Shown in pieces: positions 52,048 to 61,553 of a stretch of DNA of 64,000 nucleotides. Source of the stretch: JAVBJV01 sp031546815 (GTDB lineage Bacteria; Pseudomonadota; Alphaproteobacteria; Acetobacterales; Acetobacteraceae); the NCBI GenBank assembly GCA_031546815.1, contig JAVBJV010000018.1:62001-126000 (forward strand), in the 5' to 3' direction. The notes under the pieces were generated by a model, which was given only the letters and a program-made list of their open reading frames with translations, searched no databases and had not been told where the DNA came from. A program made the position numbers and the translations under genes. Position 1 is the first letter of the stretch. Every line of letters begins with the position of its first letter.

Positions 52048-52665
52048 ATGATGGAGCTGGTCAAGGCTGTTGCCGCGGTTCTGGTAGCAGGGATCGTTTT
52101 TATGGGTTCGGGGATGTTCAGCGGGCTGATCGTGCGCCCGGGCACCGCGCCTGAAGCAAACAAGGTTCTGCAGGTTGACGCGACGACGTTCACGCCGGTT
52201 GCTGGCGCTGCCGCACCGGCCGCGGCGCCGACGGCTGCTACGGCGGCGGCTCCGGCGGCTGCAGCCCCGGCTGCTGGCGCTGCTGCACCGGCCGCTGCGT
52301 CCGGTGTGCCGCCGGTTGGTCCGATGCTGGCCTCGGCCGATGCGGATGCCGGCAAATCGCTGGCGCGCCGTCTGTGCGCGACCTGCCATACGTTCGAACA
52401 GGGCCAGCGCTCGGGCGCGGGTCCGAACCTGTGGAACGTGGTTGGTGCCCCGCATGGTCATGCGGCGGACTTCAATTACTCGGCAGTGCTGAAGGCCGTT
52501 GAAGGCCCGTGGGACTACGAAGGTCTGAACCGCTGGCTGGCCAACCCGCGTGAATACGCGGCGGGCAACCGCATGGCGTATCCGGGTCTGCGCGACCCGC
52601 AGCAGCGCGCCAACGTGATCGCCTATCTGCGCAGCCTGTCGGACAGCCCGAAGCCGCTGCCCTGA
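52048..52665 (+). CDS. Membrane-anchored c-type cytochrome
   Basis: A 205-residue protein with one N-terminal membrane anchor (about 8-25), an alanine/proline-rich flexible linker (about 48-92, APAAAP-type repeats) and a mitochondrial-type class I cytochrome c domain. The haem site is CATCH (in ARRLCATCHTFEQG), with GAGPNLWNVVGAPHG, and the axial methionine is in GNRMAYPGLRDPQ. It resembles CycM/cytochrome c552, which passes electrons from the bc1 complex to a terminal oxidase. hisN starts 1 nt after its stop. Confidence 0.94.
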   Translation: MMELVKAVAAVLVAGIVFMGSGMFSGLIVRPGTAPEANKVLQVDATTFTPVAGAAAPAAAPTAATAAAPAAAAPAAGAAAPAAASGVPPVGPMLASADADAGKSLARRLCATCHTFEQGQRSGAGPNLWNVVGAPHGHAADFNYSAVLKAVEGPWDYEGLNRWLANPREYAAGNRMAYPGLRDPQQRANVIAYLRSLSDSPKPLP

Positions 52666-52666
52666 T

Positions 52667-53452
52667 ATGGTCCCGGCTGAATATGTAAGCCTGGCAACGG
52701 CGCTGGCGGATACCGCTGGCGCCGTTATTCGTCCGCTGTTCCGTGTGGTGCCCGCCGCCGAGGACAAGGCCGACGACTCGCCCGTCACCGTGGCTGATCG
52801 TGGGGCGGAACGCGCCATGCGCGCGCTGTTGCAGGAACGTATGCCCGGCCATGGCATCATCGGCGAGGAATATGGCAGCACGAATGCGGATGCCGAATGG
52901 GTCTGGGTGCTGGACCCGGTGGATGGCACGCGTGCGTTCATCACCGGACGGCCGATCTTCGGCACGCTGATTGGTCTGTTGCATCATGGACGTCCGGTGC
53001 TGGGGGTGATCGACCAGCCGATCACGGGCGAACGCTGGATCGGTGTGGCGGGTGAACCCACGCGCTTCATCAGCAGCTTTGGCGGGCAGGCGCTGGTGCG
53101 GGCGTGTCCGCGGCTGGATCTGGCCGAACTGTCCTGCACCAGCCCCGAAATCTTCACGACCGACGCCGAACGCCAGACTCTGTCCCGCGTGCAGAAAGCC
53201 GTGCGCCGCACCACCTGGGGCGGGGATTGTTATGGCTATGGCCTGCTGGCGCTGGGGCAGGTGGACATCATCGTCGAGCCGGGTCTGAAGATCTGGGACT
53301 GGGCGGCGTTGGTGCCGGTGATCACCGGTGCGGGCGGGCATATGGTGGACTGGCAGGGAGGCGCCCTTACCCCGCAGAGCGACGGCCGCGTGCTGGCCGT
53401 GGGCGATGCGGCGCTGCTGGAACCCGCGCTGGCGTTGCTGGCCGACAGGTAA
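52667..53452 (+). CDS. hisN: Histidinol-phosphatase, inositol monophosphatase type
   Basis: A 261-residue Mg-dependent phosphatase. EEYG, the metal-binding DPVDGTRAFITGRPIFG and the C-terminal WDWAALVPVITGAGG are typical of HisN, which removes phosphate from histidinol phosphate. GGDCYGYGLLALGQVD is also a HisN feature and separates it from plain SuhB. It lies between the cytochrome gene and yejA with no other histidine genes nearby. Confidence 0.88.
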   Translation: MVPAEYVSLATALADTAGAVIRPLFRVVPAAEDKADDSPVTVADRGAERAMRALLQERMPGHGIIGEEYGSTNADAEWVWVLDPVDGTRAFITGRPIFGTLIGLLHHGRPVLGVIDQPITGERWIGVAGEPTRFISSFGGQALVRACPRLDLAELSCTSPEIFTTDAERQTLSRVQKAVRRTTWGGDCYGYGLLALGQVDIIVEPGLKIWDWAALVPVITGAGGHMVDWQGGALTPQSDGRVLAVGDAALLEPALALLADR

Positions 53453-53497
53453 TCTTCAGACTGGCGGGACCACGGTTTCGGCATGTATGGTCGGCGG

Positions 53498-55363
53498 ATG
53501 AATTCCAGAACATATACTCGCCGAACCAGTCTTGCTGTTTTCTCGGGCGCATTGGCGCTGGGCGCACTGCCCCTGCGTGTGCGGGCGCAAGGCGCGGCCC
53601 CGGCAGGCGCGACCCGCACACACGCGCTGTCGCTGATCGGTACGCCGGCGCTACCGGCCGACTACACGCATTTTCCGTATGTGAACCCGAATGCGCCGAA
53701 GGGCGGCGAGATTACCTATGCCGCGATGGGCACGTTCGACAGTTTCAACCCGTTCGTCATCCGTGGTTCTGCGGCAGACGGTATCGGGCTGATCTGGGAA
53801 TCGCTGCTGATCTCGAACGGCGATGAGGCCTCGACCGAATACGCCAACATCGCCGAAGCGATCGAGGTTGCAGCCGACAAGACCTGGGTGGCGTTCATCC
53901 TGCGCGCCGGGGCGAAGTTCCACGATGGCCACCCGATCACCTCGGAAGATGTGATCTGGACGTTCAACACGCTGCGCGAAAAAGGCCGTCCGTATTATCG
54001 CCTGTATTACGCCGATGTCGAACGGGTCGAGGCGGATGGCGCACAGCGCGTGGTGTTTCATCTGAAAGACCCGACCAACCGCGAACTGCCGCAGATTCTG
54101 GGGCAGCTGCCAATCCTGCCCAAACATTGGTGGGAAGGGCGCGACTTCGAAAAACCGCTGACTGAAGTGCCGCTGGGGTCCGGCCCCTACAAGCTGGACC
54201 GCTTTGAATTCGGCCGCACGGTGACGTATCGGCGCGTGCCCGGCTGGTGGGGCGAGAACCTGCCGCAGCATCGTGGCCGCAATAACTTCGACACGCATCG
54301 CTACGAATATTTCCGCGACGCCAGCGTGGCGTTCGAGGCATTCAAGAGCGGCCAGGTCGATATTCGCATCGAAAACATCGCCCGCAACTGGGCGACCGCA
54401 TACGACTTCCCGGCCGTGCGCGACGGACGTGTGCTGAAGAAGGAATTCCCGCACCGCCTGCCCACCGGCATGCAGGGGTTCGGCTTCAACACGCGGCGCG
54501 ACGTGTTCAAGGACGTGCGCGTGCGCGAAGCTCTGATGCGTGTGTTTGACTTCGAATGGATGAACAAGAATCTGTTTTACGGGCAGTACACCCGCACGAC
54601 ATCGTATTTCAGCAATAGCGACTTTGCCTCGACCGGCGTGCCGACGGGGGCCGAACTTGTCTTGCTGGAAGCGTATCGCGACAAGCTGCCCGCGGGCCTG
54701 TTCACCGACGCGTTCGAACTGCCGGTGACCGATGGGTCGGGCAATAACCGCGACCAGCTGCGCATCGCGCTCGACCTGCTGAAGCAGGCGGGCTGGACGG
54801 TGACTGATCGTAAGCTGGTGAATGCCCGCGGTCAGCAGATGTCGTTCGAGATTGTGCTGAGCGATCCATCGTTCGAACGCGTATCGCTGCCGTATGTGCA
54901 GTCGCTGCAGCGACTGGGCATCAATGCGCGCGTGCGCACGGTGGATGCCGCGCAGTATCAGCGCATCAGCGACACGTTCGACTTCGATATGACAATCATT
55001 CTGGACGGCCAGTCCGAAAGCCCCGGCAACGAGCAGCGCGACTATTTCAGCAGCACGCGCCGGGACGAGGAAGGCAGCCTGAACCTGATGGGCATCAACG
55101 ATCCGGTCGTCGATGCATTGGTCGATAAAGTCATTCAGGCGCAGGACCGCGACACGCTGGTCGCCGCCACGCGCGCGCTGGATCGGGTGCTGCTGTGGGG
55201 CCATTACGTGGTGCCGCAATGGCATATCCAGAAGCGTCTGGTGGCGGTCTGGAACCGCTTTGGCTGGCCCGACATTCCCGTGCGCACCGGCATCGCGCTG
55301 GATTCGTGGTGGGTGGATGCGGCGAAGGCGGCGGTGATCGATGCCGGTCGCCGGGCACCTTGA
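53498..55363 (+). CDS. yejA: Peptide ABC transporter substrate-binding protein, YejA type
   Basis: A 621-residue periplasmic binding protein of the SBP family 5 (OppA/DppA). The signal peptide has a twin-arginine-like TRRTSLAVFSG and ends RVRAQ. HALSLIGTPALPADYTHFPY, VNPNAPKGGEITYAAMGTFD and GFNTRRDVFKDVRVREALM are YejA hallmarks. In enterobacteria YejABEF takes up peptides including microcin C. Two in-frame ATGs exist (53483, 53498); the second places the arginine pair nearer the terminus. It leads the yej operon; yejB follows after 25 nt. Confidence 0.93.
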   Translation: MNSRTYTRRTSLAVFSGALALGALPLRVRAQGAAPAGATRTHALSLIGTPALPADYTHFPYVNPNAPKGGEITYAAMGTFDSFNPFVIRGSAADGIGLIWESLLISNGDEASTEYANIAEAIEVAADKTWVAFILRAGAKFHDGHPITSEDVIWTFNTLREKGRPYYRLYYADVERVEADGAQRVVFHLKDPTNRELPQILGQLPILPKHWWEGRDFEKPLTEVPLGSGPYKLDRFEFGRTVTYRRVPGWWGENLPQHRGRNNFDTHRYEYFRDASVAFEAFKSGQVDIRIENIARNWATAYDFPAVRDGRVLKKEFPHRLPTGMQGFGFNTRRDVFKDVRVREALMRVFDFEWMNKNLFYGQYTRTTSYFSNSDFASTGVPTGAELVLLEAYRDKLPAGLFTDAFELPVTDGSGNNRDQLRIALDLLKQAGWTVTDRKLVNARGQQMSFEIVLSDPSFERVSLPYVQSLQRLGINARVRTVDAAQYQRISDTFDFDMTIILDGQSESPGNEQRDYFSSTRRDEEGSLNLMGINDPVVDALVDKVIQAQDRDTLVAATRALDRVLLWGHYVVPQWHIQKRLVAVWNRFGWPDIPVRTGIALDSWWVDAAKAAVIDAGRRAP

Positions 55364-55388
55364 GTAAACCCAGCGGCGGAGCGCGCGT

Positions 55389-56498
55389 ATGACAGCCTAT
55401 ATCCTGCGGCGTCTGCTGCTGATCATCCCGACATTGTTCGGGATTCTGTTGATCAACTTCGCCATCGTGCAGTTCGCGCCGGGCGGTCCGGTCGAGCAGA
55501 CCCTGGCGGAACTGCGCGGGCGTTCGGTGGGCAGCACGGAACGCTTCAGCGGCGGCGGCGGTGGCGAGGTGCAGACCGGACCAAACCGCACCAGCGCCAG
55601 CCAGTCCAGCGGAGAAAGCCGTTATCGCGGGGCGCGCGGTCTGGACCCCGAACTGGTGCAGCGGATCGAGAAAATGTACGGCTTCGACCGCCCCGCGCAT
55701 GAACGTTTCTGGAAGATGCTGGTCTCGTACGCGACGTTCGACTTCGGGCAGTCGTTCTTTCGCGACCGCTCGGTCGTGCAGCTGATCGTTGAGAAGATGC
55801 CGGTGTCGATCACGCTGGGGCTGTGGTCGACGTTGCTGGTGTATCTGGTCTCGATCCCGCTGGGGATCATGAAGGCGGTGCGCAGCGGATCGCGCTTCGA
55901 TGTTGTGAGCAGCGCGCTGGTGCTGGGCGGATATGCCATTCCGGGCTTCCTGCTGGCGATCATGCTGGTGGTGGTGTTTTCGGGCGGGTCGTTCGTGCAG
56001 TGGTTCCCGTTGCGCGGCCTGACATCGGCGAATTTTTCCGACCTGTCGTGGTGGGGCAAGGCGCTCGATTATCTGTGGCACGCAACCCTGCCGACCATCG
56101 CGCTGGTGGTAGGCGGTTTCGCCGGGCTGACCATGCTGACCAAAAACTGCTTTCTGGAAGAAATCCGCAAGCAATACGTGGTGACCGCCCGCGCCAAGGG
56201 CGCCGACGAAAACCAGGTGCTGTACGGACATGTGTTTCGCAACGCGATGCTGCTGATCGTGGCGGGATTTCCTGCGGCGTTTGCGTCGATCCTGTTTACC
56301 GGGGCGTTGCTGGTCGAGGTGATTTTCTCGCTCGACGGGCTTGGCCTGCTGGGGTTCGAGAGCGCGATCCGGCGTGATTATCCGGTGATGTTCGGCACGC
56401 TGTATATCTTCGGGCTGCTGGGTCTGGTGATGAATATCGTGGGCGATGTGATGTACACCGTCGTCGACCCGCGCATCGATTTCGAGGGACGGTCATGA
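55389..56498 (+). CDS. yejB: Peptide ABC transporter permease YejB
   Basis: A 369-residue inner-membrane permease of the DppB family with about six segments. TAYILRRLLLIIPTLFGILL opens the protein; a hydrophilic insertion near residues 37-90, rich in glycine and serine, is typical of YejB. The EAA loop reads RKQYVVTARAKGADE. It overlaps yejE by 4 nt. Confidence 0.95.
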   Translation: MTAYILRRLLLIIPTLFGILLINFAIVQFAPGGPVEQTLAELRGRSVGSTERFSGGGGGEVQTGPNRTSASQSSGESRYRGARGLDPELVQRIEKMYGFDRPAHERFWKMLVSYATFDFGQSFFRDRSVVQLIVEKMPVSITLGLWSTLLVYLVSIPLGIMKAVRSGSRFDVVSSALVLGGYAIPGFLLAIMLVVVFSGGSFVQWFPLRGLTSANFSDLSWWGKALDYLWHATLPTIALVVGGFAGLTMLTKNCFLEEIRKQYVVTARAKGADENQVLYGHVFRNAMLLIVAGFPAAFASILFTGALLVEVIFSLDGLGLLGFESAIRRDYPVMFGTLYIFGLLGLVMNIVGDVMYTVVDPRIDFEGRS

Positions 56499-57532
56499 CG
56501 CTGTCTCCTGTCACGCGGCGGCGGTTGCAGAATTTCCGGGCGCACCGGCTGGGCTTCTGGTCGTTCGTGATCTTTCTGGTGATTTTCTTCATCACACTGT
56601 TCGCCGAGTTTATCGCCAACGACCGCCCGCTGGTGGTGAAGTATGATGGGCAGTGGTATTTCCCGGCGATGGTCGGTTACGCCGAAAGCGACTTCCTGCC
56701 CGACGGACTTCCGCTGGAAGCCGACTACAAGGACAGCGGTTTCGTGCAGGAAATTTCCGCCAAGGGCTGGATGCTGTGGCCGGTCATTCCCTACAGCTAC
56801 GACACGGTGATCCGCGGCGACGCGATGACGGCGTTGCAGCCGCCGTCGCTCTCGCACTGGCTGGGCACCGATGATCAGGCGCGCGATGTGATGGCACGCG
56901 TGATCTATGGGTTCCGCATCTCGGTGCTGTTCGGGTTCATGCTGACGATTCTGGCGTCGATCATCGGGGTGATCGCGGGCGCGGTGCAGGGGTTCTATGG
57001 CGGCTGGATCGACCTGCTGTTCCAGCGCGTGATCGAGATCTGGAGCGGGTTGCCATCGCTGTTGATGCTGGTGATCCTTGCCTCGGTCATCACGCCGAGT
57101 TTCTGGATTCTGCTGTGGTTCATGCTGCTGTTCTCGTGGCATGGCCTGACCGGTGTGGTGCGTGCGGAGTTCCTGCGTGGTCGCAGTCTGGATTACGTGC
57201 GCGCGGCCAAGGCGCTGGGGGTGTCCGATGCGCGGGTGATGCTGCGCCACATCCTGCCGAACGCGATGGTGGCGCTGCTGACCTTTTTGCCGTTCAGCCT
57301 GTCGGGCAGTGTGACGGTGCTGTCCTCGCTCGACTTTCTGGGCTTCGGGTTGCCGCCGGGATCTCCCTCGCTGGGTGAACTGGTGCAGCAGGCGAAGAAC
57401 AACATGAATGCGCCGTGGCTGATGGCGAGCAGTTTCTTTGTGCTGGGCGGTGTGCTGCTGCTGCTGGTGTTCACGGGCGAGGCGGTGCGCGATGCGTTCG
57501 ACCCGCGCAAGCAGTCGGGCGGTGCGCGATGA
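56495..57532 (+). CDS. yejE: Peptide ABC transporter permease YejE
   Basis: A 345-residue inner-membrane permease of the DppC family. FRAHRLGFWSFVIFLVIF is the first segment, then a periplasmic loop holding WPVIPYSYDTV, SHWLGTDDQARDVMARVIYG and the EAA loop REFLRGRSLDYVRAAKALGV-like (here RAEFLRGRSLDY). It overlaps both yejB and yejF by 4 nt, so the transporter subunits are coupled. Confidence 0.95.
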   Translation: MTLSPVTRRRLQNFRAHRLGFWSFVIFLVIFFITLFAEFIANDRPLVVKYDGQWYFPAMVGYAESDFLPDGLPLEADYKDSGFVQEISAKGWMLWPVIPYSYDTVIRGDAMTALQPPSLSHWLGTDDQARDVMARVIYGFRISVLFGFMLTILASIIGVIAGAVQGFYGGWIDLLFQRVIEIWSGLPSLLMLVILASVITPSFWILLWFMLLFSWHGLTGVVRAEFLRGRSLDYVRAAKALGVSDARVMLRHILPNAMVALLTFLPFSLSGSVTVLSSLDFLGFGLPPGSPSLGELVQQAKNNMNAPWLMASSFFVLGGVLLLLVFTGEAVRDAFDPRKQSGGAR

Positions 57533-59121
57533 CGTTGCTTCGGGTCAAAAATCTGGATGTCGCGTTCGGCGCGCGTCGCGTGGTGCAGGGCGTGTCGTTT
57601 ACGCTGGATCGCGGCGAGACCCTGGCGCTGGTGGGCGAAAGCGGGTCGGGCAAGTCGCTGAGTGCGCTGTCGCTGCTGCAGCTGCTGCCATCGGGGGGCG
57701 AAAATCCGCAAGGGTCTGTGCTGCTCGACAATGTGGAGATGGTGGGCGCGTCGGACGATACGCTGCGCCAGATGCGCGGTGGCGTGGCGGGCATGGTGTT
57801 CCAGGAACCGATGACCAGCCTGAACCCGTTGCATCGCATCGGCCAGCAGGTCGAGGAAGCGGTGCAGCTGCATCAATCCGTCACACGCACGGCTGCGCGT
57901 GCGCGCGCGATCGAAAGCTTGCAACTGGCGGGTTTTGCCGATGCGGCGGACCGGCTGGATGCGTATCCGCATCAGCTCTCGGGCGGGCAGCGCCAGCGTG
58001 TGATGATCGCGATGGCGCTGGCGAATAACCCCAAGCTGCTGATCGCGGACGAACCGACCACTGCGCTCGACGTGACGATCCAGGTGCAGATTCTTGAACT
58101 GCTGGCCGACCTGCGCACGCGGCTGGGCATGGCGATGCTGCTGATCACGCACGACCTGTCGATCGTGCGGCGCTATGCCGACAAGGTCTGTGTGATGAAG
58201 AACGGCGAAGTGGTCGAGGCCGGATCGGTGGCCGAGGTCTTCGCCGACCCGCAGCACGCCTATACCAAGATGCTGCTGGCGACCGAACCGCGCGGCGCGC
58301 CGGACCCGGTGCCGGATGATGCGACGCCGCTGTTGCAGGCGGACGACGTGCGCGTGTGGTTCCCGATCAAGCGCGGCATTCTGCGCCGCACGGTCGCACA
58401 TGTGAAAGCGGTGGATGGCGTCAGCGTTGCGCTGCGTGAAGGCGAGACTCTGGGGCTGGTGGGCGAGTCCGGTTCGGGCAAGTCTACACTGGCCTATGCG
58501 CTGCTGCGGCTGGAGCAGAGCACGGGTAACATCCGTTTCGAGGACACCAAGATCTCGGCCATTGCAGGCGGTGCGTTGCGCGACATGCGGGCGCGGATGC
58601 AGATCGTGTTTCAGGACCCGTTCGGCAGTCTGTCGCCGCGCATGAGTGTGGGCGACATCATGGGCGAGGGGCTGGAAGTGCACCAACCCGGCCTGACCCG
58701 TGCGCAGCGCATGCAACAGGTCGCGCAGACCATGGAGGAAGTGGGCCTCGACCCGGCGACGATGGACCGTTATCCGCATGAATTTTCGGGTGGGCAGCGC
58801 CAGCGTATCGCGATTGCACGCGCCATGGTGCTGAAGCCGCGTTTCGTGGTGCTGGATGAACCGACCAGCGCGTTGGATGTCTCGGTGCAGGCGCAGATCA
58901 TCGACCTGTTGCGTGGGCTGCAGAAGAAGCACCGGCTGGCGTATCTGTTCATCTCGCACGATCTGAAAGTGGTGCGCGCGATGTCGCACCGGATCATGGT
59001 GCTGCGGCGTGGCAAGCTGATCGAGGAAGGCGAGGCCGCGCAGATCCTGCATGCCCCGCGCGAGGATTACACCAGGGGGCTGATGTCTGCCGCCTTCGCT
59101 CTGCACGAGAGCGCATCATGA
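57529..59121 (+). CDS. yejF: Peptide ABC transporter ATP-binding protein YejF (two ATPase domains)
   Basis: A 530-residue protein with two fused DppD/DppF-type ATPase domains. Each has Walker A GESGSGKS (near residues 37 and 316), signature motifs LSGGQRQRVMIAMAL and FSGGQRQRIAIARAM, and Walker B LLIADEPTTALD and FVVLDEPTSALD. This gives the complete yejABEF set. The ATG overlaps the yejE stop (ATGA), and its own stop overlaps the start of the next small membrane gene. Confidence 0.96.
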   Translation: MTLLRVKNLDVAFGARRVVQGVSFTLDRGETLALVGESGSGKSLSALSLLQLLPSGGENPQGSVLLDNVEMVGASDDTLRQMRGGVAGMVFQEPMTSLNPLHRIGQQVEEAVQLHQSVTRTAARARAIESLQLAGFADAADRLDAYPHQLSGGQRQRVMIAMALANNPKLLIADEPTTALDVTIQVQILELLADLRTRLGMAMLLITHDLSIVRRYADKVCVMKNGEVVEAGSVAEVFADPQHAYTKMLLATEPRGAPDPVPDDATPLLQADDVRVWFPIKRGILRRTVAHVKAVDGVSVALREGETLGLVGESGSGKSTLAYALLRLEQSTGNIRFEDTKISAIAGGALRDMRARMQIVFQDPFGSLSPRMSVGDIMGEGLEVHQPGLTRAQRMQQVAQTMEEVGLDPATMDRYPHEFSGGQRQRIAIARAMVLKPRFVVLDEPTSALDVSVQAQIIDLLRGLQKKHRLAYLFISHDLKVVRAMSHRIMVLRRGKLIEEGEAAQILHAPREDYTRGLMSAAFALHESAS

Positions 59122-59513
59122 CGGCGTATGAAACCCTGCACGCGGCAGTTCTGGCAGACCGTGTTCAGATTGGCGTCGATATAAGGCGGATGAACAGCCA
59201 GGGCAGCCCGGTGTTCAACCTGGCCGAGAATACAGTGCCGGTCTTGCTGGCGCTGGTGCTGACGTTCGCGCTGCATGCGGCGTTCAGCATGTGGGCGGGG
59301 GCAGCGGTGCTGGTGGTGTTTCTGGCCGTGTGGATCGGCGTGATCCTGCCGCGTATTCGCAGTCGTGTGTATGACCGCACGCTCGCCATGGCGATGCGCG
59401 ATGAACGGCACTTCACGGTGCTATGGGCGTGGGGGGCGGTGTTTCTGCATCGGGACGGCGCGTTCTGTCACAGCCCCAAGGGGGACTGGGCGCAATTCGT
59501 CCAGACTGTGTGA
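59118..59513 (+). CDS. Small membrane protein, unknown function
   Basis: A 131-residue protein with two central membrane segments (about 42-58 and 60-78, VPVLLALVLTFALHAAF then AAVLVVFLAVWIGVIL) and cytoplasmic or periplasmic tails. It overlaps yejF by 4 nt, so it is the last gene of the yej operon. No domain recognised; it is not part of the known YejABEF complex. A function in the same uptake is only suggested by position. Confidence 0.72.
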   Translation: MTAYETLHAAVLADRVQIGVDIRRMNSQGSPVFNLAENTVPVLLALVLTFALHAAFSMWAGAAVLVVFLAVWIGVILPRIRSRVYDRTLAMAMRDERHFTVLWAWGAVFLHRDGAFCHSPKGDWAQFVQTV

Positions 59514-59541
59514 AAAGGCGGCCACGCGAACGCGGCCGCCA
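59513..59541 (-). terminator. Terminator of the MarR-like gene
   Basis: GGCGGCC and GGCCGCC form a 7-bp stem with a 10-nt loop; on the minus strand it is followed by TTTTC. It sits between two convergent genes. Confidence 0.65.
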
Positions 59542-59550
59542 AGACGGAGA

Positions 59551-59952
59551 TCAGCCGAAAGCAACCTGTGTGGCGGCCGGGTCGTTGGCGGGGGCCGGCG
59601 GTGCATTCTTCGCCGCGATGATCGCCTCGCCCATGATCGTGCGCAGATCCTTCAGGAAGGTCACGCCACGGGCCGTGCTGCGAACCAGCACGCTGCGGCG
59701 GTCCAGCGGGTCGACTTCGCGACGGGCCAGATCCAGTTCGCCCAGACGGTCGAGCGCGCGGGTGATGGCGGGCTTCGAGACCTTCAGCTCGGCGGCCAGA
59801 CCGCGCACCGTGTGCGGGCCTTCGCGCAGATAGCACGTGAGCAGCACGCCCAACTGCCGGGCAGACAGGTCCGCACCATCGCGTCGGACAAGGGCGATCG
59901 TGGTGTCGCGCAGCACGTCGACCATCTGATCTGCGGTAAGCATATTGGGCAT
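59551..59952 (-). CDS. MarR-family-like transcriptional regulator
   Basis: A 133-residue winged-helix protein. QLGVLLTCYLREGPHTVRGLAAEL then KVSKPAITRALDRLGELDLARRE is a clear MarR-type helix-turn-helix, and DPLDRRSVLVRSTARGVTFL is the wing with the DxRS motif. A short alanine/proline-rich tail ends it. ATG 59952 (MPNMLTADQ) has AAGGA about 10 nt upstream. The gap upstream (59953-60105) is AT-rich and holds a palindrome that may be its operator; the leucyl aminopeptidase gene precedes it on the same strand. Confidence 0.86.
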   Translation of the reverse strand: MPNMLTADQMVDVLRDTTIALVRRDGADLSARQLGVLLTCYLREGPHTVRGLAAELKVSKPAITRALDRLGELDLARREVDPLDRRSVLVRSTARGVTFLKDLRTIMGEAIIAAKNAPPAPANDPAATQVAFG

Positions 59953-60050
59953 AATTTCTGTTTCCTTTCTCGACCTGAACGAAGGGGCTTTGAACAAGGC
60001 CTATCCGGCAGGAATGGAGCTTTCCTTACCCGATCGAGAGAAATTTATAA

Positions 60051-60064
60051 TTGATTGGTATCAA
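60051..60064. promoter_or_regulatory. Candidate MarR-type operator
   Basis: TTGAT-TGGT-ATCAA is a perfect inverted repeat with 5-bp arms in an AT-rich 150-bp gap, about 100 bp before the regulator start. MarR proteins usually bind TTG...CAA palindromes near their own promoters, so autoregulation is plausible but inferred. Confidence 0.4.
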
Positions 60065-60105
60065 ACCGTATTAATTAAGTGGTGTTTTTTATGCTGGTTT
60101 TTAAA

Positions 60106-61482
60106 CTATTTGGCGAATTTGGTGTTCAACAAGGTAAAGGCTGCACGTAACGCCTGCGCATCGGCGCCTTCCGGGCGGCCGGGGCGGGTAGAATCGTTCC
60201 AGCAATAAACATCGATATGCGCCCATTTGGTGTCGGGGGCGAGGAAACGCTGCAGATACAGCGCCGCGGTAATTGAACCTGCCATCGGCTTGCTGCTGGT
60301 GTTGTTCAGGTCAGCCGCCGGGGAATCGAGCCAGGAATCGTATCCGGCCCACAGCGGCAGCCGCCAGAGCGGGTCGTGCGCAGCCTGTCCGGCGCTCAGG
60401 AAGCGGGCGGCGAGGTCGTCGTCATTGCTGAACAGCACCGGCAGATCGGGGCCGAGCGCCACGCGTGCCGCACCGGTCAGGGTGGCGAAGTCGATCAGCA
60501 GGGCGGGTTTTTCGTCGGATGCTTCGGCCAGCAGGTCGCACAGCACCAGCCGCCCTTCGGCGTCGGTATTGCCGATTTCCACAGTCAGGCCGCGGCGGGT
60601 GCGCACGACATCCAGCGGGCGCATGGCGTTGGACGAGACCATGTTCTCGACGCAGCCGATGCGGGCCACCAGCCGCACGGGCAGATCGGCCTGCATGACC
60701 AGACGCGCCAGCGCCAGAGTGATGGCGGCGCCGCCCATGTCTTTCTTCATACGCAGCATGCTGGCGGGGGGCTTCAGATCATAGCCACCGGAATCGAAGC
60801 AGACCCCCTTACCGCAGAGCGATACCAGCGGCGCATCCGGCCCGGCCTTGCTGCCCTGCCAGCGGAGAATGGCAACGCGCGGCTTGCGTGCCGAGCCTTG
60901 GCCGACCAGTGCGACGGTGGGGTAGCTGGTTTCCAGTGCCTCACCTTCGATCACGTCGATCGAGGCTTTGAAGGCACCGGCGAGTTCCTGTGCCGCGCTG
61001 GTCAGTTCAGCGGGCCCCATTGCATTGGCGGGGGTGTTGATCAGGTCGCGTGCCATCCACATGGCTTCGGCAATCCGGCGGGCGGAATCGGTGCCGGCGG
61101 GCTGCACCAGTTGTGCGGACGCGCGGGAAGCAGCGCGGAAGTCCTGAAAGCGATAGGCGCCGAGGCAGAAACCCAGCACGGCGTTATCGGCGTTTTCTGT
61201 CTGTGCCAGGTGCCAGACGGTGTCTTCGGGCAGGGCGAATGCCAGGCTGCCATAGGCGTAGGGATCGGTGCTTTCCCCCAACCCGGCAACAGCGCCGGCC
61301 AGTCCGGTGTCGCCCGGCATCAGGACCACTTCCTGCACCTTGGCCTTGAAACCCACCGCCTGCAGATATGCCGCCTGAGGAGCAGGCAACTGCGCCAGAA
61401 ACTGCGGCAAATCCGCCGGCCGCACCGTGTGCAGCGGCAGCGATGTGGGGGCGGACGGCAGCAGGGGCAGCGTGGCTGGCAT
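60106..61482 (-). CDS. Leucyl aminopeptidase (M17 family)
   Basis: A 458-residue cytosolic zinc/manganese aminopeptidase. The C-terminal catalytic domain has GKGVCFDSGGYDLKP, MKKDMGGAA, and NTDAEGRLVL, which carry the metal ligands and catalytic lysine and arginine. The N-terminal domain (about 1-150) is divergent, as in the PepA-like proteins of alphaproteobacteria annotated only as M17. ATG 61482 is chosen; a frame 16 residues longer from 61530 is possible. It would complete digestion of peptides brought in by YejABEF, though the link is positional only. Confidence 0.93.
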   Translation of the reverse strand: MPATLPLLPSAPTSLPLHTVRPADLPQFLAQLPAPQAAYLQAVGFKAKVQEVVLMPGDTGLAGAVAGLGESTDPYAYGSLAFALPEDTVWHLAQTENADNAVLGFCLGAYRFQDFRAASRASAQLVQPAGTDSARRIAEAMWMARDLINTPANAMGPAELTSAAQELAGAFKASIDVIEGEALETSYPTVALVGQGSARKPRVAILRWQGSKAGPDAPLVSLCGKGVCFDSGGYDLKPPASMLRMKKDMGGAAITLALARLVMQADLPVRLVARIGCVENMVSSNAMRPLDVVRTRRGLTVEIGNTDAEGRLVLCDLLAEASDEKPALLIDFATLTGAARVALGPDLPVLFSNDDDLAARFLSAGQAAHDPLWRLPLWAGYDSWLDSPAADLNNTSSKPMAGSITAALYLQRFLAPDTKWAHIDVYCWNDSTRPGRPEGADAQALRAAFTLLNTKFAK

Positions 61483-61553
61483 GGGGAGAGCCTTCAGTTT
61501 TGGTGATGCAAGAACTTTATACCGGAGCATCCCCGACAGGAGGGCCTGTCAGG

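Noticed and set aside
57193..59106. A 637-codon minus-strand frame
   Set aside because: Antisense to yejF; a GC-rich codon-bias shadow without domain features.
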